Positions 41,669 through 49,017 of a stretch of 64,000 nt of DNA are shown piece by piece (position 1 is the first letter of the stretch; the number at the start of each line of letters is the position of its first letter). Position numbers and translations under genes: made by a program. The DNA comes from Microbulbifer sp. TB1203 (GTDB lineage Bacteria > Pseudomonadota > Gammaproteobacteria > Pseudomonadales > Cellvibrionaceae): contig NZ_CP116899.1 in NCBI RefSeq assembly GCF_030997045.1, positions 3,434,001-3,498,000 on the forward strand. Reading direction: 5' to 3'. The notes beneath the pieces were generated by a model, which did no database searches, was not told where the DNA came from, and worked only from the letters and a program-made list of their open reading frames with translations.

Positions 41669-42718
41669 ATGAATAACCTGCCCCGACCCGACGACCTGTT
41701 CGAGGAAATCAGTCAGATAGTCGAGCAAGCCCGCAACCGGGTGCAGCGCAGTGTAAACACGGCCATGGTGCAGACGTACTGGCACATAGGGCGCCTGATT
41801 CTGGAGCACGAACAGCAGGGTGAGCGGCGCGCGGCCTACGGCAAGGGACAACTCAAACTTCTATCCGAACGGCTGACTGGTCGGTTCGGCAAGGGGTTCG
41901 ACGTCACCAATCTGCGCAATATGCGGCGCTTCTATGAGACCTTCCCAATTCGAGAGACACTGTCTCTCGAATTGAGCTGGTCTCACTACAACATTCTGGC
42001 CCGGGTGGTGAACCCCGAGGCCCGTATCTGGTACATGCAGGAAGCAGCAAACCAAGGCTGGAGTGTCCGCGCCCTGGAACGCCAGATAGGCGTGCTCTAC
42101 TACGAACGTCTGCTCTCCAGCAAGGACAGGGTCCCAGTGGAGATCGAGGCCCAGGAGAAAACCGAGCCCCTTGCCGAAGACCCCAAAGACTATCTGCGTG
42201 ACCCCTATATCCTCGATTTCCTGAATCTGGACAGCCAACCTTATCAGGAGAGCAATCTCGAGCAGGGCATCATCAGCAACCTGCAACGCTTTCTGTTGGA
42301 ACTGGGCAAGGGCTTCGCGTTTGTCGAGCGGCAGCAGCGCATCCGCACCGAGGATGGCGATTACTATATCGACCTGGTCTTCTACAACTACTACCTGAAA
42401 TGCTTCGTTCTGATCGACCTGAAGATGAACAAGCTTACGCACCAGGATGTTGGCCAGATGGATATGTACGTGCGGCTTTACGAAGAACAGAAACGCGGCT
42501 CGGACGACAACCCCACCATCGGCCTGATCCTTTGCAGTGAGCACAACCACACGGTTGCGCAGTATTCAGTGCTCAAAGACAGCCAACAGCTCTTCGCCTC
42601 CAAATACCTGACCATATTGCCCAGCGAAGAGGAACTGAAACGCGAGCTGGAACGGGAGCGGGCGCTCGTACAGCGGAAAATAGAGGAAGCGGTACGCGAA
42701 TACCGGGTAGATGCTTAA
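41669..42718 (+). CDS. DUF1016 (YhcG-like) PD-(D/E)XK nuclease
   Basis: This 349-residue protein has an N-terminal DUF1016 helical domain (VNTAMVQTYWHIGRLILEHE, LSERLTGRFGKGFDVTNLRNM, LSWSHYNILARV). The C-terminal nuclease-like part has the metal-site pattern YYIDLVFYNYYLKCFVLIDLK (Asp...Asp-x-Lys). Such proteins are common in restriction and defence islands, where they are thought to cleave DNA. The ATG at 41669 has AGGAA upstream. The gene sits between the intact C13 gene and a broken copy of its 3' end, so it arrived by insertion or unequal recombination. Confidence 0.88.
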   Translation: MNNLPRPDDLFEEISQIVEQARNRVQRSVNTAMVQTYWHIGRLILEHEQQGERRAAYGKGQLKLLSERLTGRFGKGFDVTNLRNMRRFYETFPIRETLSLELSWSHYNILARVVNPEARIWYMQEAANQGWSVRALERQIGVLYYERLLSSKDRVPVEIEAQEKTEPLAEDPKDYLRDPYILDFLNLDSQPYQESNLEQGIISNLQRFLLELGKGFAFVERQQRIRTEDGDYYIDLVFYNYYLKCFVLIDLKMNKLTHQDVGQMDMYVRLYEEQKRGSDDNPTIGLILCSEHNHTVAQYSVLKDSQQLFASKYLTILPSEEELKRELERERALVQRKIEEAVREYRVDA

Positions 42719-42754
42719 ACGGTAGATAAAAGAACCGCCGCCAGGCAGACCGCT

Positions 42755-43039
42755 CCCGGCCTGTGGAAAGAGGCCCAGGCCAACCCCAACCGGGTGGTAT
42801 TCACCTCCGCCGCCCCGGACCGCACCTCCTTCGGTTGCGGGGACGACTCCGAGCGCACTTGGTTCAGCGCGGCCCTGTATGGCGATGCGCTGGACACGAG
42901 TGCCGCCGACCCCGCCGCCTGGTTCGCCGCCGCCAATGAGCGGGTTACCGAAATGGAAAAAGAACAGGGGATTGAGGGGGAGTCGCATTCGCTGCCGCAG
43001 CATGCGGTGGGGCCGGAGTTTTTGCGGTGGGGACGGTGA
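42755..43039 (+). pseudogene. Duplicate 3' fragment of the C13 peptidase gene
   Basis: The 94 codons PGLWKEAQANPNRVVFTSAA through SLPQHAVGPEFLRWGR match the end of the C13 gene at 41306-41593 in about nine residues of ten. The catalytic Cys codon and everything before it are absent, and no start lies in front. It is a remnant of a second copy. Confidence 0.9.
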
Positions 43040-43146
43040 TACGAGCAGATGACAGGAGCAAAGATCTTAACCAATCCAGCTAACAGCACCCTCTCTATAG
43101 CTTATTGGGAATGAATGCCGGCGAGCTACTGAGAGGGTGTCATTAC

Positions 43147-43812
43147 TTACTGGATATTCAGCTTAGCCAAATGCAAGTTGGTCCTAATTTTCCTTTCTTG
43201 CAAACCATCATTACTACCTACCCAGTAGTTGTGCTTAGCCGTATCAGTCTCAACGCTAGATGCCCCACCATCTCTTAAGGCATTATGCAAAGCTTCCTGA
43301 TTAATTTTAGGGTTCTTGCTATTGCTGTAGACCCAGAAATTCAATGGCTTCGAACAGCCCAGAAGTCTCGCTGCTTCCATGATCGCACTACAAGTCTTCT
43401 CATACAGACTTTTATTCGCCTTAACCAGAGCTTGACGAAGCATATCGTGCTCACTTTCAGCATTTAAGTTCTTGACGTAGACATCACCGATTATGTCATC
43501 GGGCCTAACTTTAAAGTAATCTGTACCTATGTTCACAGCAGCAACAATATCATGAGAGTTGGTAGCATCAATGCCAAAAACCCAAACCTCACGATCAATG
43601 ATTGCCGCTTCCCTCATGGCTCCCTTGATAAAGGCCTTGAAGGGAGATGCACCTTTCGCATACCTGGCTTTCCAGACGCTGTACTGATCCAAACAAGTTC
43701 TAAGTACAAAATCCTTCTTTTCTTTGCCGTTATTAAAGATGATATCTACATCCACTTTGTAGTCATACAAGCCTTCGGCAAATGTCATAGCTCCTTTAGG
43801 TTGCTTAGTCAT
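43147..43812 (-). CDS. Hypothetical protein, second of an AT-rich pair
   Basis: This 221-residue soluble protein begins MTKQPKGAMTFAEGLYDYKV and contains VWVFGIDATNSHDIVAAVNI and a C-terminal part ending LHLAKLNIQ. There is no signal peptide, membrane helix or catalytic motif I can name. Its start overlaps the stop of the gene before it by about eight bases, so the two are co-translated. Its GC is visibly lower than that of the flanks, suggesting transfer. Not recognised. Confidence 0.7.
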   Translation of the reverse strand: MTKQPKGAMTFAEGLYDYKVDVDIIFNNGKEKKDFVLRTCLDQYSVWKARYAKGASPFKAFIKGAMREAAIIDREVWVFGIDATNSHDIVAAVNIGTDYFKVRPDDIIGDVYVKNLNAESEHDMLRQALVKANKSLYEKTCSAIMEAARLLGCSKPLNFWVYSNSKNPKINQEALHNALRDGGASSVETDTAKHNYWVGSNDGLQERKIRTNLHLAKLNIQ

Positions 43813-44149
43813 CATCCTCACCCTCGTCACACTCCATTGCTTCAGAGGAAATGCCTACGTAGCGGATCTGCCCATCTTCCAGAGAGCTAGAGGCCGCACG
43901 GATGATTTGTCTATCATCTTCGTTAGACTCGCTAAAATTGGCGGGATCGAATTGCGCACACTTGGTAAGCTCCAGAATTTCCATCTTCTGCCCTTCGAGG
44001 TACTTCTCAAAGAGAGAGACAGCTTCTTTAATACTTGTGGCTGGCACAAACCCGGTGCCCACCATGTACTCCGAACCATCCTCATTCATTGGGGAAAGCT
44101 CATCGAGAGAGGCTTTATGGTAAATAAGCCATACAGATACCACTTCCAT
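43805..44149 (-). CDS. Hypothetical protein, first of an AT-rich pair
   Basis: This 114-residue acidic protein begins MEVVSVWLIYHKASLDELSP and ends in CDEGEDDD. The centre (ATSIKEAVSLFEKYLEGQKM) is helical. AAGGAG eight bases upstream of the ATG is a strong ribosome site. It is encoded directly before the 221-residue gene, with overlap. A small acidic protein followed by a larger partner could be an antitoxin- or inhibitor-like arrangement, but nothing in the sequence proves that. Confidence 0.7.
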   Translation of the reverse strand: MEVVSVWLIYHKASLDELSPMNEDGSEYMVGTGFVPATSIKEAVSLFEKYLEGQKMEILELTKCAQFDPANFSESNEDDRQIIRAASSSLEDGQIRYVGISSEAMECDEGEDDD

Positions 44150-44320
44150 TAAGTAGACTCCTTTTTAATGGCACGCGCGGGAAACGCCCGTGAGTTGCAT
44201 TGAGAGATATTTAAACAGATTAATTTCTCAACAGAAAGTCCATAAATTCGACTCTGGCACCATTTATTTTTGACTCTGGCACGGTACTTGTTGGCCTTTA
44301 CTTATCATCGCACTCATGAA

Positions 44321-44728
44321 ATGGCATCAACTATTGAGAACCGATGCAGCTTCTGTGCGAATGCTCTTGACGGTGGTGAAGCGGGCGCAAATTCGAGTGA
44401 CCTCGATATCGATACAGGTGACCTTCCATCCGCATTACAGGAGCGGAAAGCAGCGCTTACGCCCAAGGCTCACCAGGACAAGCTTTGGCCGGTGATACTG
44501 TGGCTGTGTGCCCTGCAAGCCTGTAAAGCCGAGACGTTGGCGAACATGCTTGACCAGCAGGTCACGCACTTGAAGACCGGTCGTCTCACCGGGAAGCGCA
44601 AGCAGAGACTGCTGGATTACCTGCACCCGGAAGTCGTCAACCACCCCGACCAGGCCTATGTGACAACAAAAATGCACGATATATTGGGTACCGGAACCTC
44701 CAGCGCCCGCAGGCATCTCACTGCTTAG
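44321..44728 (+). CDS. Hypothetical protein or fragment
   Basis: This 135-residue frame has a helical middle (HQDKLWPVILWLCALQACKA, ETLANMLDQQVTHLKTGRL) and the stretch VVNHPDQAYVTT. That resembles the C-terminal helix-turn-helix tail of ATP-binding, AlbA-type regulators. The first 40 residues look unlike the rest. It may be the surviving end of a longer gene. Two copies of GACTCTGGCAC lie just upstream (44251 and 44273). Confidence 0.4.
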   Translation: MASTIENRCSFCANALDGGEAGANSSDLDIDTGDLPSALQERKAALTPKAHQDKLWPVILWLCALQACKAETLANMLDQQVTHLKTGRLTGKRKQRLLDYLHPEVVNHPDQAYVTTKMHDILGTGTSSARRHLTA

Positions 44729-44757
44729 GCCAGGATAACCGGCAACCAGACCCCACT

Positions 44758-45438
44758 ATGCTCCGATTTCTGAGAACCCCTTTCAAATTCGTCCTCTGGC
44801 TCTGCGCTGCCTTCGCGACTGCAACAGTCCTGCTGGTGCTGATGCTGCGCTGGGTAGATCCACCCTCTTCCGCGGTGATCCAGTTCTGGCAGCAGCACAG
44901 CGGCCAAAGGGCGCAGCAGCAGTGGCGCCCGCTGGAGAAGATTTCCCCCAACCTGCAGATGGCCGTTATCGCCGCGGAAGACCAGAAGTTCCCCGAGCAC
45001 TACGGTTTCGATTTCGCCGCGCTCAAAAAAGCCATCAGCGAAAACCGCAAACGCACCCGCGGCGCCAGTACCATTACCCAGCAGACCGCCAAAAACCTGT
45101 TCCTGTGGAACGGCCGCAGCTACCTGCGCAAAGGGCTGGAAGCCTGGTTTACCCTGTTGATGGAATTGCTCTGGCCCAAGGAACGGATTCTGGAGGTCTA
45201 CCTGAATATCGCCGAATTCGGGGAGGGGATTTACGGTGCCGAGGCCGCGGCAAGAAGCTTTTTCGGCGCATCCGCGCAAAATATCAGCCATTGGCAGGCG
45301 GGGCTTATGGCCGCGGTGCTGCCAAGCCCGAAGCGGATGTCCGTAAAAGCGCCTTCCCGTTATGTGCGCAGCCGCGCATCGACCATTCACAGACAGGTGC
45401 GGAAACTGGGTGGCGCCGGTTATCTGAAGAATCTCTAA
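44758..45438 (+). CDS. mtgA: Monofunctional peptidoglycan glycosyltransferase
   Basis: MtgA is a 226-residue inner-membrane enzyme that polymerises lipid II into glycan strands. It has one N-terminal membrane helix (about residues 10-31) and a family 51 glycosyltransferase domain. The catalytic Glu lies in AVIAAEDQKFPEHYGFD and the second in RGASTITQQTAKNLFLW; KERILEVYLNIAEFGEGIYG follows. The gene is whole and ordinary, in contrast to the decayed genes on both sides. Confidence 0.95.
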   Translation: MLRFLRTPFKFVLWLCAAFATATVLLVLMLRWVDPPSSAVIQFWQQHSGQRAQQQWRPLEKISPNLQMAVIAAEDQKFPEHYGFDFAALKKAISENRKRTRGASTITQQTAKNLFLWNGRSYLRKGLEAWFTLLMELLWPKERILEVYLNIAEFGEGIYGAEAAARSFFGASAQNISHWQAGLMAAVLPSPKRMSVKAPSRYVRSRASTIHRQVRKLGGAGYLKNL

Positions 45439-45600
45439 GAGCGGATTCGACATGAAGTTTATCTACCTCCCGGTGTCGCTCGCTGCCGCAGAAGGCTATT
45501 GGGGAGGTTGAGGTTACTTCACCCTCGGCAAGCCAAACATCAAAACACACAAAAATTGTATAGTGGACACATGGGGGCGGAGCCCGTGGCGGAGATAGAT

Positions 45601-46038
45601 ATGATCTTGTCGTTGAGTAAGAAAACTTCAATAGCAGTCAAATTCGTCGCCATGTTGACGCTATCACTTATCGGAGGATGTGCAATGTCCGCAGACATAG
45701 AATTGAAATGGGAGTGGCCGGCTGATCGAGCGATTGAAGACCGGTTTCTTATCAAGGTTGAAAAGGTTAAGGCCCAGGATTCAGGTCTTTTTGGACTGAA
45801 AAAATCACCGTCTTTCGCATCAAATATCCCAGAGCCCACCGTCATTACAGGCGTTGTCCAGAACAAGGGCACCGTAATTAACGGGAAAAGTCTAAAGGTA
45901 GTCGCACCAAAGCCCGAAGCAGAAGAAATAGAGGCTGGGAGTTACGCCGTTCTTGGCGTTGTCGATAAAGATGTTTGTATCTGCATCGTCCCGGTTGAGT
46001 CGGCAGATATTGATATAACGCAAATAAACTGTCCCTGA
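45601..46038 (+). CDS. Small lipoprotein of unknown function
   Basis: This 145-residue protein starts MILSLSKKTSIAVKFVAMLT with a lipobox-like LIGGC. The mature part is a predicted beta-rich domain (DIELKWEWPADRAIEDRFLI, VVQNKGTVINGKSLKVVAP) ending with a cysteine pair, CICIV. The frame is open further upstream, but the signal peptide fixes this start. It is followed three bases later by a truncated hydrolase gene. Not recognised. Confidence 0.65.
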   Translation: MILSLSKKTSIAVKFVAMLTLSLIGGCAMSADIELKWEWPADRAIEDRFLIKVEKVKAQDSGLFGLKKSPSFASNIPEPTVITGVVQNKGTVINGKSLKVVAPKPEAEEIEAGSYAVLGVVDKDVCICIVPVESADIDITQINCP

Positions 46039-46041
46039 CCA

Positions 46042-46344
46042 ATGCTTCTTACCATTGCGATGGTCACAGTAGGCTCCTTGTCAGGAGCCTACTTTCTTTA
46101 TATAAGCACACTCTATCTGGCCCAAAGCCATCTTGTATTCTATCCAAGCAAACCTGATTTTCTAAACTACAGGAAATTTGCAGATTTCTCCGAAGAATTA
46201 CGAACAAAGGATGGAATAAAACTTCAGGCCTGGACAATTCCGGCAAGAGAACCAATCATCCAACAACCTATCCATTTGATCAATTTCGGAGGAAACACAC
46301 AAGAAGCGAGCTCCATGATCCCCCTACTCCAAGAGCTTAATTAA
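46042..46344 (+). pseudogene. Truncated alpha/beta hydrolase (N-terminal fragment)
   Basis: This 100-codon frame has an N-terminal membrane helix and YPSKPDFLNYRKFADFS, LRTKDGIKLQAWTIPA and INFGGNTQEASSMIPLL. That is the start of a membrane-anchored alpha/beta hydrolase, where the oxyanion-hole strand is followed by the nucleophile region. It stops before the catalytic serine, and no continuation is seen in the next 300 bases. Confidence 0.6.
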
Positions 46345-46680
46345 CGCTTTTATTATTAAACCTGCGACCAAATAGACTTTTCTGGTCAACTAATCACCAC
46401 TCGCGAAATAATGGCCTAAGTGCGCGAGCCGACCGAAGCGAGACCACAGCAAATCTGCCGAGGGCATAATCCGCTGGTATTCCGCAGGTTTGCGCCGGCC
46501 TCTGGCCGGCGGCAGCAAAGGAGACTATCGGAAAGCTGTTTCTGCGCTGGTGGGAAGGCTGAAGCTACTTCCGGTTCGCGCACCGCTTGAGGCTCTTCTC
46601 GTTTGGTCAGCCCCAGGCATTTGGGCCCTGGCATGACCGACAATCATGCTGTCATAGGAGCCCATATACCTGGTGAACGG
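46345..46680. other. Gene-free stretch after the truncated hydrolase
   Basis: About 335 bases in which I see no gene on either strand. It contains small GC palindromes (GCCGGCCTCTGGCCGGC near 46494) and probably holds eroded coding sequence. Confidence 0.5.
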
Positions 46681-46681
46681 C

Positions 46682-47587
46682 TCAGGGATACAGCAGCGAA
46701 CCCACCCCTATCTTGATCACATTGCCGCCGATCCGGCAACGCACTTCCTTGCCCGGCTTCTTGTCGAATTCCGCATGCAGAATGCTCTTGCGGGTATCGT
46801 TGCTGCCGCGGTCGATAGAGAATGTGTGGGTACCGGCCGCGGTATCCGGCTGCTCGGCCAGATAGGCAATAAATTCCGGCATCACATTACCAATAGGCGG
46901 AAAAGCACCCCGGGGCATATCCGGGTTGAGCAGGCGGCCGTGGAATTGGGAAGAACCGGTAATGGAACCCGGTGCAAACAGGAACAGCTCAGAGGTGTAC
47001 ACATCGCCGGACAGCTCCGCCCAGTACCCGTGGTTCAGGCTGGCCGCCATCACATGTTCCGGGCGGGTGAAGGGCACTATCAGGGTCGGCGTATCCACAC
47101 TCACCACCATGGGCTTGTACTTGCTGAACGCGATGTGCTTTTCATCGATGTTCAGAGCCGCCGCCAAGCGGGGAATTTCCGGGGTGTAGCGGTCGATGGT
47201 GGGGCTGAGCAGGCGGGCAAACTGGATGGAGCCCGGGGCCCCGTCCCCCTTGTCGATAAAGCTCTCGATCAGCTGGTCATTCTGCTTCAGCAGGAAGGAA
47301 GCGAAACTCCCTTCGTCCTTGGTCAGCCCCATTTCATGGGCCACATAGGAAGCGGCCAGAATGGTGTGTGCGCCAAACAACTCCCTCCCCCTGCTGCTGA
47401 ACACGCTCACCGGCGCGGCGGCGTTATCCGGCTCGATGAACACCGTCTGGGTCTGCTGGAACTCACCGGCGATGGCCATCTTACCGTCATCGCTGACAGT
47501 TGCCCCATCCAGCTTCACCACCGGAATCTGGGAGCCCTGGAAAGGTACATCGGCAAATACATTGAGGAGTGCGTAATCGAGAGCCAT
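46682..47587 (-). CDS. PhzF-family isomerase-like protein
   Basis: This 301-residue protein is of the PhzF/diaminopimelate-epimerase-like fold. The N-terminus YALLNVFADVPFQGSQIPVV and the central FQQTQTVFIEP, with the glutamate just before it at the catalytic place, fit the family. FGAHTILAASYVAHEMG and the C-terminal GNVIKIGVGSLLYP also fit. Substrates in this family vary (phenazine precursors, small amino acids), so only the fold-level call is safe. It stands alone among pseudogenes. Confidence 0.85.
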   Translation of the reverse strand: MALDYALLNVFADVPFQGSQIPVVKLDGATVSDDGKMAIAGEFQQTQTVFIEPDNAAAPVSVFSSRGRELFGAHTILAASYVAHEMGLTKDEGSFASFLLKQNDQLIESFIDKGDGAPGSIQFARLLSPTIDRYTPEIPRLAAALNIDEKHIAFSKYKPMVVSVDTPTLIVPFTRPEHVMAASLNHGYWAELSGDVYTSELFLFAPGSITGSSQFHGRLLNPDMPRGAFPPIGNVMPEFIAYLAEQPDTAAGTHTFSIDRGSNDTRKSILHAEFDKKPGKEVRCRIGGNVIKIGVGSLLYP

Positions 47588-47694
47588 GATCCTTCACCTT
47601 CTGTTTATTGCTCAGTAACGACTATGCCCGATTGTGGCAGGATTTCAATTACCAGCTGCGCCATAAGCGCGACGGATTTACAGGAATACCACCT

Positions 47695-47891
47695 ATGCCC
47701 CAGGCCACACGCACCATTGCGCAGGAAGGCCTCAAGTCGCTGGAAGCCCTGATGGGCCCGGAAGAAGACCGACTATGGTGCACCTATCAGCCACGACGGC
47801 GACAGTGGAGATTTCAAGCTGGGCTAGAAGCAGCTGCCGCTGACCGACCTGTCCATGGCCGATGGCAAGCAGTGGCCGGACGGCCTTAACT
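47695..47891 (+). pseudogene. Decayed central fragment of the C13 peptidase gene
   Basis: QEGLKSLEALMGPEED, and after a frameshift MVHLISHDGDSGDFKLG, a stop, then KQLPLTDLSMADGKQWPDGL, match residues 334-385 of the C13 peptidase (ESLKALDALMDPEED through LSVADGKQWLDGL). It has at least one frameshift and one internal stop. This is the third C13-related piece in 8 kb. Confidence 0.85.
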
Positions 47892-48438
47892 CCCCTGAAT
47901 ATGCCCCAGTCGAGCTGATCATCTTTGCAAACGACTGCAGCATCCCCAGAAAATCCCGCCCCACTGCAGTTTCTCCATGGCCACCACAATGCTTTCGAAT
48001 GTCGACAGACTGTTGGGCGAGAGAGGAGTGACGAATCTGGTAGTTGGAGTGCAGGTCTCCCTCAAGGCTGACCCGGGGCAACTGCTGCAACGCCGGGTGA
48101 AGGCGCAGTATTCTCTTGGACTTGCGCCAACTAGCGTCAATCACCACCAGCTGCTTCTGGTCTCGGGTACTGCCGGCAGCCAGCTCAAGGAAAGATAGAG
48201 CAAGGCCGAACAGGATACCAGGAACCGCGCCAACTCCGCCTCAGACAGGCTCTCCGCCACCACCAGTTCACTGTTCTCCAGGCACAGGGTGCCATGCGCC
48301 CGGTGTTGAACGGGTGCTTCTGTTCCAGGGGGGGTGCCGTATGATCAGCATCCTGATGCGATTGGCGATATGGACCAGTGCGCTGCAGTAACAGACCTTC
48401 AGCGGGCGTTGGCAGGTTGGGCAGATTTGACGCGACAT
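47824..48438 (-). pseudogene. Broken DTW-domain tRNA aminocarboxypropyltransferase
   Basis: Read on the minus strand in shifting frames, it gives MSRQICPTCQRPLKVCYCSA, then ENSELVVAESLSEAELARFL, then LVVIDASWRKSKRILRLHPA and LPRVSLEGDLHSNYQIRHSS. These are the zinc knuckle, the DTW-type motif (here DASW) and the tail of the TapT/YfiP family that modifies uridine in tRNA. At least two frameshifts break it. Its 3' end runs into the C13 fragment. Confidence 0.75.
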
Positions 48439-48440
48439 AG

Positions 48441-48894
48441 ATGACTGAAAATCAGGATTCCCCGGCTCACTCTTTTTCGGCGCAGTGGCTCTCTGAAGCA
48501 GAGATACCCCTGGCCAACAAATTTTACCGCACGCATAAATTCCGCGGCAAAGCGCGGCGGCATGATCCCTGTATGGTGATCAGGGACGAGCAGAAGCAGA
48601 TTATTGCCTGCGGGTGCCTGAGGCAGTCAGCGGAGTGTCAATTGCTGGCGGGGGTTGCGGTTGTGCCGGACTACCAGGGTCAGGGTGTTGCCCGACAACT
48701 GCTGAACAGCATGGCAGAAGCTTTTGACGAGCGGACCTTTACTTTCCCTATTCGCATCTGGTGCCATTTTACCGGTCTTTGGGATTTGTAGAGGCAGATA
48801 CGGATGGGCAGCCCTCGGCAATCGTCGATCGGTTCCAAACCTACCGGAGGCAGGGGCGCGATATTTTGTTGATGCGCTATCAAGTTCAGCAATA
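48441..48894 (+). pseudogene. GNAT acetyltransferase with a late frameshift
   Basis: MTENQDSPAHSFSAQWLSEA begins a GNAT domain with LLAGVAVVPDYQGQGVARQL. Near 48745-48750 one base, probably a T in a T-run, is missing; the other frame then continues YSHLVPFYRSLGFVEADTDG to a natural end. As sequenced the product stops at 116 residues without its C-terminal part. It starts two bases from the divergent DTW pseudogene. Confidence 0.75.
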
Positions 48895-49017
48895 ACCAGA
48901 ACCGAATAAATTGCAGGCATTCATCAGTGCCACGCTAGTCTCAACAGATTATTCTCATTAATAAGCAATGATGTAGTAGATGGGTATTCTGCATAGTTAC
49001 TGCAAATCTACCGCACA

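Noticed and set aside
44251..44300. TGGCACGGTACTTGTT, like a sigma-54 promoter, with a repeated GACTCTGGCAC
   Set aside because: The -12 element has GT instead of the invariant GC, the first copy has no -12 element at all, and the gene downstream is doubtful.
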